A stretch of DNA of 64,000 bases from Prototheca cutis. Lineage: Eukaryota; Chlorophyta; Trebouxiophyceae; Chlorellales; Chlorellaceae. Position numbers and translations under genes: made by a program. The stretch covers positions 528,804 to 592,803 of the forward strand of contig BCIH01000011.1 of the NCBI GenBank assembly GCA_002897115.2, given 5' to 3'. This document shows positions 9,513 through 23,974 of this stretch, piece after piece (position 1 is the stretch's first letter; each line of letters opens with the position of its first letter). The notes under the pieces are model-generated. The model ran no database searches, was not told the origin of the DNA, and was given only the letters and a program-made list of their open reading frames with translations.

Positions 9513-12500
9513 CTGCACCTTGCTGGATGCGGATGATGCGGCCGGGGCGGAGGTAGTGCAGGCAGTGGTCGGGTTTGCGGATTTCCACAGCCAGATCCTC
9601 GTCCAGACGTGCCAGCTCAGCACGCAGGTCCGAGTACTCGGCGGCTGCGNCACCACCGGCTTCGGAGATGGCATCGATACGCGCCTGCAACTCCGCGAGC
9701 TTCCCCTCCAACGCGGGAATCTCCTTCTCGTGCTGGAACTGCGAGAAGCTGTGACTGATGACGTACTCGGCATCCGCGCCGCTGCCCTCGACGCGTCGCA
9801 TCAGGTTGAGCAGCGTGTAGTAGGAAAGCCGGAACGAAGATATCAGCGGGTTGGCCTTGCCCTTGATCATCGCTCTGTGGTCGTGATGTGTTCGTCGCTC
9901 AGTCAGGCGGTCAGTTGAGCAGGGTTTGGTTTGGAGGGAGGGTTTGATGGACAATTTACTTGTTGGAAGTCACTGGGCCTTCCTCCTAGCACCACAGCCA
10001 GGGGGTGATGGGAAGTCAGGGCGCCGCTCCTCCTTCCCCTTTCCCCAACACAGGCAACCCTACAACGGCCAGACATACCTCCCCTCCCTTCCCCAACCCC
10101 CAACACCCCTGTCGCTCAACAACCACAGCAGTTTGCTCACTTGCAGGTGGCTTCATCCATGGCAGAGTCCATCATCATGATGGTCATGCCGCGGTCGTCC
10201 TTTCCTCGTCTCCCCGCGCGGCCACTCATCTGGATGTACTCTCCGGATCCCATCCACCGCTCCTCCGTGCCATCCCACTTGCGCATGGCCGTGAACACCA
10301 CCGTCCGCGCCGGCATGTTGAGCCCCATGGCAAACGTCTCCGTCGCAAACAAGCACTGCCAATATGTGCGGATGCATTTTTGGGGGAAGGGGGGGAGTGT
10401 GGAGTCTGGTGGAGTACGAAGCAAACGACAGCTGGTAGGCGCCACAAGCAAGCTCATTCTCTCGACCTGAACTTCAACCCCCCTCCCCATCAAACAACAG
10501 ACCTTGATGAGTTGCTCCTGGAACAGGATCTCCACAACCTCCTTGATGATTGGCAGCAGGCCTGAATGGTGGATGCCTATGCCGCAGCGCAGCAGCGGGC
10601 GGATGTGCGCCACTGCCCGAAGCTCCCTGTCCTTTTCAGAGAGGCACTGCATGGTGAAGGTTATGGATGTGGGTTGACTGGGATAGGGCTTGAGATTGAC
10701 GTTCTGGGGGTCTGGATGGTCCTTTTTAACTGCATGGTGAGGCCTGAGGAGAGGCCGGGGTGCTCTGCACAGACAATTCAAAACAGGAGGGCAAGGAAAG
10801 CTACCCTTCTACCATCCCTGCACACCCGATTAAAAAAAAGACAAACCTCGAGGGCGGAGGCGAACACGGCATCCACGGCCTCCTTTTCTTCCTCGGTGTT
10901 AAAGTCCAGGACCCCAAGCTTCCCACTGGCCATCATCATGGCATTGGTCTCGCACTCTCTGGAATTGCAGTGAAATGATAGTGTTGTGCCAGGAAGGAAG
11001 CACCGACCGCCACGTGACTCGATGGGCAATGCACGATGCGAACAGAGCGAGCAGCAGAGCGAGCAGCAGAGCGAACAGCAGAGCGAGCAGCAGAGCGAGC
11101 AGCAGAGCTCACCCTACGATACCCCTGGGGAGACCGCTGACAGCACAGTACACTTTTCCATAATCAACAAAAATCCCTCCCTCCCACAATAAACAAAAAA
11201 CACAGAGTGCATTGCCTGACCTGCGGCTGAAACTGAACACGATGACAGGATCCAGCTTCTTGTCTTTGATGAGCTTGACGATCTTGCGAAGGTCGCTCGA
11301 AGTTTGAGCGTTGCGCTTGGGGCCGCCCTTTTTGGCTGCGGCGCCCTCGGCACTGCCATTGGGCGCCCTGTCGTCCTTGAATACCTGCTGCAGCTTCCTA
11401 AAGTTGTCCTCCTTGAATGTACCATACTCATCCAGCACCTTGTTCGAGGGAATGGTTTTTGGGGGGGGGACATTTTTTCTGGCGCCCATTTTCTCTGGTG
11501 GTCATTGGGTGTTGGCTCGGCGCGGTGTGGGAACACAGGAGCTCCATGAAATCAGTCCCCACAAAGCAAATAAATACACAGATTCCCCCCTTCAAACCCT
11601 AACCCCCCCCCAAAGGCCCCAAATCAATCCCACTGCACACCAGGTAGAGTCCCTGACCGCCAGAGGGAAAGGCAAAGTGGCGCAGCGGCGTGGGCCGGTA
11701 CTCGGTATAAACGACGTGACACGGCGCACCATGCACGGCTGCCACCCAGTCGGCAAACTCGGTCGCATTGGACAGTGTAGCCGACAAGAAAACCATCCGG
11801 GCTTCCCTGTGTGGGTGCGGGAGTGGGGGTGTGGTGTCCAGTTGTGTACGGGGGAAGGCTGGCGATGCACACGCAGCGCACATGCANCACATGTGCACTG
11901 CACTCTCCATTGAGGAGGAAGGAATTGCAGTAGATTTGCCATGCACAACGCACGAACATCCCACGCCAGCGGCTCACTTTGGGGTGAAAATGATCGTCTC
12001 CTCCCAGATGACACCTGTCACGAGTGGTCGAGTGGTTGAAGCTCGTCCGGCGGCACTGGCAGCGTAAAACACAGGCCTTGCACACAGAGCCTGGAGTGGA
12101 TGTGGGTCCACAGCTGGACCCCTGGAACAGTCCAAGCATGTACAACTGGCATCAACTGGGCTCCTCCTGGCACCCAGTCTACCACCGCACCCCACCCCAA
12201 GCTACACATACCTCGCTCCCGATCCTGCATGTAGTGGACCTCATCAAAGATGATCCAGGCGCACTCCCTCAGCAGCTCAGACCCCCGGTAGATCATGCTG
12301 CGCAGGATCTCCGTTGTCATCACGATGCACGCGGCGTTGGGGTTGATGGTGACGTCTCCCGTCAGCAGACCCACGTCGCCAAACTCCTCCGACAACTCCC
12401 GGAACTTTTGGTTGCTCAGAGCCTAAGGAAAATGGGGAATTGCATGGTGGCAAGGAACCCATGGCTATTGGTTGAAGGTGTTTGACGACACAGCCACATT

Positions 12501-13400
12501 ACTCAACAAATATACTGATCCAAACCCTGGTCAGACCTTGATGGGAGAAGTGTAAAAGACGCGCTGCCCTTTCTTAAAGGCCTTGGCAATCGCATACTCA
12601 GCGATGGCCGTCTTGCCTGCAGATGTGTGTGCTGCCACCAGCACGTTCTCATTTCGTTCCTGTGCAATGGGAGCCAAGGGGGGGNTGTGCGGTGCTCGGA
12701 GCAAAGCTGTGGTGGCCTGCATCCGGCATCCGGCATTGGAAATTCACAAACCACCACTCTTTCTCAGGCCCTGTACCAAAGGCAACGTACCACACAGGCC
12801 ACTGCCTTGGCTTGGAAAGAGTCCAGGATGAATGGGTAGGTCTTCGCAGGCTCCCCGGTGTACTTGGGATCCTCAAAGGTGCCTGCAGANAGCACGCAGG
12901 TCTTGTGTTGGAATGGTTTATTGCCGGCACTCACAAAGATGCTTCACAGCATAAATCCGGCCACATGAAAAGCAATCATCCCCACGCCCGAACCCCATGC
13001 TCACCGTAGACCTCCGGGTCAAGAGTCACAGACGACTTGTCAAAATCCTTTGGAAAGGCGACTTCGTGTGTGCACGGGGCTGAGGGTGCCCTTACCACCT
13101 GTCGCTTCTCCAGGGGCTCCTCCGCCGCATTCTGTCCATGTGGCCATACGCAGATGCATGAATGCAGAGTTGATTGGATTGTAATGCAGGGACCAGGAGC
13201 CGGGTACAGGCCGGCCGTGCCGACTTGTTGCACCACTCCTCAGGCATGCTTCTTCTGGTCCCATTCACAAGGACAAGGCTCCCGCCCAACACCCTGCGCC
13301 CCCTCTGCCCGCCGCTCACCTCCTCCAACTGCCGCTTCTTCTTCTTGAGCGCCTCTCGCGTGGCGGCTGCTATGGCCAGCCCCTCCTCAGTTGCCTCCAT
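7577..13400 (-). CDS. MTR4: Exosome RNA helicase MTR4 (SKI2-like)
   Basis: I could place 17 exons on the minus strand: 13400-13320, 13131-13005, 12882-12791, 12659-12537, 12422-12212, 12014-11978, 11806-11641, 11438-11221, 10958-10847, 10646-10503, 10355-10141, 9874-9519, 9413-8770, 8652-8515, 8298-8190, 7964-7847 and 7721-7577. Every phase matches, giving 1011 residues, the usual MTR4 size. Helicase motifs are present: AHTSAGKT near residues 110-117 (Walker A), DEVH at 201-204, VFLSAT (motif III) and [10 protein letters not shown] (motif VI). The arch/KOW insertion and a C-terminal DSHCT domain follow, ending [15 protein letters not shown]4 unwinds RNA 3'-5' and feeds it to the nuclear exosome (TRAMP/NEXT-type complexes). 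Its start faces that of RRP4, a core exosome subunit, across 446 bases. Confidence 0.95.
8103..8152. repeat. Poly-C run (50 bases) in an MTR4 intron
   Basis: This uninterrupted C tract lies inside the intron between MTR4 exons 15 and 16; it reads as poly-G on the coding strand, shortly after the splice donor. A second G run preceded by T (about 8680-8711) sits in the intron upstream of exon 14. Exact lengths are probably approximate because of assembly. Confidence 0.9.
8437..8468. repeat. CCAT tetranucleotide repeat in an MTR4 intron
   Basis: Tandem CATC units with minor changes lie in the intron between exons 14 and 15. This is an ordinary microsatellite. Confidence 0.7.
9479..9511. repeat. 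GCAC tetranucleotide microsatellite in an MTR4 intron
   Basis: About eight GCAC units sit directly after the splice donor of MTR4 exon 12 (as GTGC on the coding strand). Confidence 0.85.
11049..11108. repeat. 12-bp tandem repeat, five copies, in an MTR4 intron
   Basis: Five head-to-tail copies of GAGCAGCAGAGC, one with a single G-to-A change, lie inside the intron between exons 8 and 9. The unit length is a multiple of three, but the tract lies between well-supported splice sites, so it is not coding. Confidence 0.85.
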
Positions 13401-13846
13401 GACGCACACACAATCGTCAAGTCAGAGCGCAGACACGAGCCTTCAAACCATTTCGAGAGTATCCGCCACTCGAGCTCGAATCGCGCTCCCCACGATTCTG
13501 ATGTGCACTGTGTTTAATACAAACTATAACAAAAATGATGGAAGACCATGAGAAGGGCAGCGCTCCTGCAGTCCTGTCCTATGGCCGTTGAATGTTGAGG
13601 CGCCCTGACGGTGCGAGTTTTGTCATGCAACCCATTGTGGTCTGCCTGACAATCTGGAGAATGCGCTGGGGGCTGGAATGATAGGCTGTGTTTTTTACAA
13701 ATCATAAAATAGGTATTGAAAGATCGTGTTCAGCGTGCGTCTTGTTGTGGAAGTTTCGTAGGATCGGTGCGCCAAGTACTGGCCCTCCTGCTCCGTTCCC
13801 CGACGGCCCTGGGCTGCGGGCCGGCGGGCCCCTTGAGGCCGGTGCG
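13401..13846. promoter_or_regulatory. Shared divergent promoter region MTR4 / RRP4
   Basis: These 446 bases separate the ATG of MTR4 (-) from that of RRP4 (+). The sequence from about 13490 to 13740 is AT-richer than its surroundings. No gene is recognised. A shared promoter for the exosome helicase and an exosome core subunit is inference from arrangement. Confidence 0.5.
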
Positions 13847-14992
13847 ATGGCGGCCATCCGGGTTCAGAAGCTGGACCTTGGTGCTGTGCGGGGTATCCTG
13901 GACGCAGGATTGAAGGAAGCGCCAGGGGCCCAGCCCAGCAGCACCCTNGTGGCAGTGGGCGACGAGCTGGAGCTCGGCGATGCCCAGGAGTCCATCCTCA
14001 GGTTGGTTGCTTGGCTGACTGGCGTTTCATATAATGTTTTTTNCTTTGCAATCTGTGTATGTGTGTGTTCTGGGTGTGGGGAGGACGATGCCAGCTNCCN
14101 TGGCCAAACNCAAACATGATACCAGCACCCTTCAACCCGACCGATGCATCGTTACAGGGGCCATGGCACACAGACGCGCGAGGCGACAGGTGCGCTGGTA
14201 TCGACGGTGTCTGGCACGGTGGAGCGGGTGGACCAGCTGGTGACGGTGCGCGCGCCCCAGACGCGGTACGTGGCACAGGTGGGCGACGTGGTCGTTGGCC
14301 GAGTGGCGGAGATTGCCGGCAAGCGTTGGCGCCTGGACCTGGGGTCGCGGCACGAGGCGACGCTGCTGCTGTCGGCAGTCGACCTACCGGGAGGTGCCCA
14401 GAGGCGACGGACGGCCGAAGACGAACTGGCCATGCGTGAGATGTTCCCCGAGGGCACGCTGCTTGTGGTCGAGGTGCAGAGCGTCCATGCCGACGGATCG
14501 CTAGCTCTCCATGCGCGGTCGGCGCGGTACGGTGCGCTGGGTGCGGGAACGCTGGTCCGTCTCCCGGCCGCGCTGGTCAGACGCCAGGCCCGGCACTTCC
14601 TCACGCTCCAGGCCNGCGGCGTCGACGTCATCCTCGGCTGCAACGGCGCCGTCTGGGTCACGCCGGCNCACGGGAGCGGTGATAATGCCCAGCCGGCATC
14701 CCGGGGGCTGTTTGGTGGGGCGGCCCTGGCGGCGCTGGCNGCCCGGGACGCGGTGGAGGACCTGCCGCGCGAGCGCCGTGCGGCCGTGGCGCGGGTGAGC
14801 CAGGTACTGGCAGCGCTGGGCGCGCTACACATGGCTGTGGATGGCACCAGCCTGGAGCTGGCGCTGGAGATTGCCGATGCCGAGGGCACCGACACCCGCG
14901 ACCTGCTCGGTCGTGCTTTCCTCACCNCCCTCGTCCAGGCCGTAGCCCACGCACGTGCCACGGCCACTGAGACTGACGACGCGGACACCTAG
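13847..14992 (+). CDS. RRP4: Exosome complex subunit RRP4 (EXOSC2)
   Basis: Two exons, 13847-14001 and 14158-14992, join in phase 2 to give 329 residues. The junction recreates the RGHGT motif typical of RRP4. The S1 RNA-binding domain follows (SGTVERVDQLVTVRA, VGDVVVGRVAEI, KRWRLDLGSRHEATLLLS), then the RRP4 signature LPGGAQRRRTAEDELAMR and a KH-like region containing VILGCNGAVWV. RRP4 is one of three cap subunits that guide RNA into the nine-subunit exosome. Several single Ns leave some residues unknown but do not disturb the frame. The C-terminus (VQAVAHARATATETDDADT) is variable in the family. Confidence 0.93.
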
Positions 14993-15708
14993 GGGTCATG
15001 CTGCGCATAGGGCATGCCTGGCAGTGGTCATGAGCTATGAGGGCATGAGTGAGTGGTCGTCCATGATTCNCCTTATGACATGAGGCCAACGTCATGACGT
15101 ATCATGATCATGACATGGCATGGCATCGTATCAGCTCTTTGGCGTTGGGAGCCCTGCTGGTTGATGGCGTGCGGCTTGCAGCTGCTTGCTGGTGAGCACA
15201 ATCCAGCGTGAAGCAATCCCTCANGCGCCGCTGACCCGCTCGAAATGATCGTCCGAGTCCAAAACCCTTCGACGCGATTCTGNGCATGCGCAGCTTACAA
15301 AACCATCGTCGCATATAGTGCCACATCCTAACTGTTGTATACAAGAAATCGTCGAGATGCTCTTGTGACCATGGAGTGCGGGCGCGCCATCCGNTGGGCA
15401 GCTCCCAAGTGAGGGTGGTCCGTCAGGGGTGTCCGCCAAACCAGCGCGATGGACAGGTTCAGGCGCCTGATGCGCCGGCGCAAGCATACGCCATCGGGAG
15501 CTTACCTGGCTCCCGAGTCTCTCGAAGGAAACCAGGCACCCCAATCAAAGTGCGATGGCCGGGGTTGCAGTTTCGCTGGGCATCGGGCGGTGTCGGTCGG
15601 GTCCAACTTGGGGTGGTGAAAGTGGTCACGGATTTTGGGCTGGGCAGCCGTACCCACNAGCCCACTCAGCAATGCGATCCCCCGCATTGCACGCGTAGGA
15701 ATACCTTC
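14993..15708. other. Intergenic spacer RRP4 - Kir channel
   Basis: These 716 bases hold no recognisable gene. Around 15080-15130 there are overlapping short palindromes built of CATGA/TCATG and GGCATGGCAT. The region upstream of the channel ATG (15709) stays open in the same frame back to about 15376 but contains no earlier in-frame ATG. Confidence 0.55.
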
Positions 15709-20426
<4,718 letters not shown>

Positions 20427-21138
20427 GGCTTGAAGGGGCTTAGGGTTCCTTCTTTGTGCTGCAGCGCTAGGGTGGGGAACTGAACTGTTCGAGCTGCTTG
20501 TTCGAGCTGCTTGTTCGAGCTGCTTGTTCGAGCTGGCATCCCACTGCCATGGTCTCACCTTTGTACGACTCTAAAATCCATGGACCCCAACCCCCCTCTG
20601 CAGTCTTGTGAGCTCGTGGGCACAGAGTCGAGCTCTTACAAACCTGTTTGCGGAGCCGAGCAGTCCTCCACAGAGCCAGCAGCCCGGCGGAAGCTCTGCG
20701 GCACCTGGTGGATCCTCCANCCCCACATCACCACGCTCACCATGACAGGAAAAGAACTGCTTTGTACCCACTTGTCTGTCCGTTGGCCAAAATCCCTTAT
20801 GCCACTCAGTTGCGCTGTTGTGCTGTGCCTGGCTGCAATGCTCCTGGCGTGCGATGTGTTGTACAAAGTCGCAGAAAGAGTTGGTGGTCGGGGAAGGGGG
20901 AGGGGGGGGATGTCAAACAGAGTCAAAGGGGGTCGTCGTTCCGGAATGCCGTGGAGCGAGACCATCACCAGGGCACCCACCTGGCAAGCCGCCACACAGT
21001 GTGGGAACAATACAAGTGGGGGAGGGGTTCTGGAACACCGTTCAGTGGCGGCATTGGGAGAGTGCCTGGGGGGTGTTGCGACTTCACGACGAGAGGCGCT
21101 GGTGAGGGGGCAGACCTCCCTCGCTGCGTCAGCGTGCA
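20427..21138. other. Convergent spacer, Kir channel / FtsZ
   Basis: A 712-base tail-to-tail spacer. A long frame at 20511-21188 shows no family features and overlaps the FtsZ C-terminus, so it was not called. Apart from the 13-bp repeat below nothing is recognised. Confidence 0.6.
20486..20535. repeat. 13-bp tandem repeat, nearly four copies
   Basis: Three complete copies and one partial copy of TGTTCGAGCTGCT lie about 60 bases after the channel stop codon. The copies are identical. On the other strand the unit reads AGCAGCTCGAACA. Confidence 0.9.
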
Positions 21139-23450
21139 TCAAAAGTTCTTGGGCGTGCGCCGTCTCAAAAACTCCGGCACTTGAATGACGGAGCCCTGCC
21201 GCTCCGCTGGNGGGCGGGCACTGGGNGGCGGCTGAGCTGTAGCGTCGGGTCGGGCATGTGACCGGATGTCGACNGGTCGACGTGGGTCAGCGGTAACTGG
21301 GGGCGGGGCAGCCGCCGGCGCCGGCGCAGCCGCCGCCTGCACTCCCGCGGCAGCGGCNCGCTCCGCGTTGCCAAACCCAGTGGCAATGAGCGTGATGGAC
21401 ACTTCCTGTGACATCCTGGGGTCCACCACTGCAACATAATGGAGACGGCGGTGTCGTGGATTTTTCTCTAGAGTCTGGGCAGGTTTGTCGGTGGGCGCCC
21501 ATCATCACGTACAAAAACCCCCCCCCTCAACAACCAAAAAGGAAAAAAGAAAAAAAGGGCCCAATATTTACCCCCCCAAAAGACAAACAAGGCATTCCAG
21601 AACAGTAATCCATCCAAGACCCCCACCTGCGCCAAAGATCAGGTTTGCCGAGGGATCCACGAGATCGTAGATGATTTCGGCGGCCTCGTTGACTTCNAAC
21701 AGGGAGAGGTCGGGCGGCCCGGTGATGTTCCACACGATGCCCGTCGCGCGGTCGATGCCCGTGTCCAGGAGGGGAGAGGAAATCGCGGCCAACGCGGCGT
21801 CCCGGGCCCGGGTCTTGCCGCTGGCCCTGCCCTGGCCCATGAGNGACGTCCCGGCATTGGCCATGATGGCCCGCACATCGGCAAAGTCAACGTTGACCAT
21901 GCCAGGAATGGTGATGATGTCGGAGATGCCACGCACGCCCTGGCGAAGCACGTCATCGGCCACNCGAAAGGCCTCCGTCATGGGCAAGCTTGCATCCACG
22001 GCCGACAGCAGCCGGTCGTTGGGAATGATGATCAGCGTGTCCACGCTCTGACGCAGGTTCTCGATAGCTTCCAGCGCCTACATACACGGGGAAGTNGATG
22101 TTGTTTGCAGGGGTTGGCCGGCCGGATCCAGGTTTCATCCAGTTTCCTTCATTGGGTGCTCGTCCATGCCCTGGCGGAGGGCTTTGGCAGCCCTGCTTGA
22201 TGTTTCCCTCGCCCAAACCTCCAATGGGCCCCGCCCAAAACACACACACACACACACACGCACACACCTGGCGGCGGCGGGTGCGGCCTTCGAAGGAAAA
22301 CGGTGTGGTGACAATGGCCACGGTGAGGATGCCCAGAGCCTTGGCAATGGAAGCGACGACGGGTGCGGCGCCGCTGCCCGTGCCACCACCCATTCCCGCC
22401 TGCAAATTTTTTCGTGCCGGCGGCAGTTGTCTTGGGAGTGGGGGTTAAGCATGCCTACAATGCCATGACCCAGTGCACNACCAGCTCAATCAAACCTGCA
22501 AAACAGCCAACGGACCGTGACAAAGACCATGTCCGCGCCCGTCAGGGCCGCCTCGAGCGATGCCTTGCTTTCCAGAGCCGCCTTTTGGCCCACGGCAGGA
22601 TTGCCGCCGGCGCCCAGGCCGCGTGTCAGTGTCTCCCCGATCTGCATCTTGTGCTCGGTTTCCACGGGCGAACTTGCCAGAGCCTGTGCNTGGGCAGGTN
22701 GGAGGAAGTNGGTTGGAACGAGGCGAGGGCCGGGGACGAACAAACTTACCAAAACGAGCATCATCGCCGCAGAGCATGCGTTTGCAACTGCCATCAAATG
22801 CTCAGCNAGTGGAAAATTGCTCAAGTATCGTTGCAGTCATGCAAAAGTGCTGGAACACAAATTGCACCGTGGTGCAAAACTAACGGGCCACCTGCAACAA
22901 CGCACCTGGGCGTCGGTGTTGAGAACCCAGAAATCAATGCCCCTCAACTCAGCATTGATCATTCGGTTTACGGCGTTAGAGCCGCCGCCTCCCACACCAA
23001 CGACCTGGAAGAGAAGGTAATGGGGTGGGTGCAACGGCATGAGCGCCAATGCTTGCCAGCTTGTTGGCAGGGCATGTGCCTTGGGCCATGGGCCTCAACC
23101 CTTTCCCTCCACCAGTCCCAGCCAGCCAGACATGGACTGCACACGATCACCCTCCTCGATACCTTGATGCAGGCCTTGCCGAAGAGGGCGTCGTCTGTGG
23201 AGCGCTGGACGTTTTCCAGCAGGGGCGTGGGTGCTGGGCCATTGCTGGGCTCCGTGACTGGCGCAGGCCGGGCTGGGGACGTGGAGGGCACTGCCCGGCA
23301 CGGGGCGGGGCGCCGCGATCTCGCCTTGTCAGGCATTGATTGCAGTGGTGCGCTGTTCATGACATTCTTGTGCAGTGCCCAATGGCACGGGGGACCTGGA
23401 CCCGCAAGGGTGACCCGCCCGGGCCCCGTGCAGGAGGTGCTGAGGCGCAT
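21139..23450 (-). CDS. FTSZ: Plastid division protein FtsZ (FtsZ2-like)
   Basis: Six exons on the minus strand, 23450-23163, 23004-22906, 22683-22516, 22399-22268, 22077-21627 and 21428-21139, give 475 residues with all phases closing. Residues 1 to about 90 are Ser/Pro/Arg-rich and resemble a plastid transit peptide. The GTPase core begins [21 protein letters not shown] and includes NTDAQ and the tubulin/FtsZ signature [12 protein letters not shown]. The T7 loop [12 protein letters not shown] and the C-terminal ITLIATGF strand follow. The protein ends in an Ala/Pro linker and [10 protein letters not shown] near the C-terminus. That motif matches the C-terminal core peptide that bacterial FtsZ and plant FtsZ2 use to bind membrane-anchor partners; FtsZ1 lacks it. 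FtsZ polymerises into the stromal division ring. Introns 2-4 fall between GTP-binding motifs. Confidence 0.93.
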
Positions 23451-23974
23451 CGTCACGCCACCAGCGACAAGCTCCAGGAATCGCAGCTCGATCCGATCAG
23501 CGTCCAGATGACTTTTACCGCCCAAATACGAGCCGATTCGATGCGGAGATCGCCGCCGCGATAAACAAGATTTGAATGGGGGTGGGTTCGCTCAGGGGGC
23601 TCCCGGGGGGGGTCACCCCCTCCAAAGGGCCCCGACAAATTGGCGGTGCTCGACGGATATCTCCAAGCCGGGCCGCCCCGCCCCCACCCGCAATGCAATG
23701 CACCGGTGGTCTCCAAACTCCCAAGCATGAAAGCCCTGGACCTGTTGTTGAATTTTTTTGGATTAAAAATTCTAGAGTGTTGGAGATAATTTGCACGTCA
23801 GGGGCGCCTTGGCCTGACAGCCGGCTTGCACGGCCACCCCTGCAACCGCTCTGACCGAACCAACCTTTAAACACGAGAAGGGAGGCATTCTCAATCCTCC
23901 TTAGACGCCAGACGTCCTACGGAGTGCTTTTGGGCTTTAACTCGCCGTTGTCTCTGTGCGCCCGAGCCTCTACC
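23451..23974. promoter_or_regulatory. Divergent region FtsZ / TRM1
   Basis: 524 bases separate the two start codons. An AT-rich tract at about 23745-23785 (TTGTTGAATTTTTTTGGATTAAAAATTC region) lies roughly midway. No gene is seen. Confidence 0.45.

Noticed and set aside
11049..11108. CRISPR-like or coding repeat
   Set aside because: The units are directly adjacent 12-mers with no spacers, inside a eukaryotic intron; it is a minisatellite.
12020..12110. tRNA-Ser-like stretch (GAGTGGTCGAGTGGTTGAAGC)
   Set aside because: It resembles a D-arm, but no anticodon arm, GTTCGAATC-type T-loop or acceptor stem can be paired; it lies in an MTR4 intron.
20511..21188. 225-residue frame (+) between the Kir channel and FtsZ
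   Set aside because: No domain features; it begins in a tandem repeat and overlaps the FtsZ C-terminal exon on the other strand.
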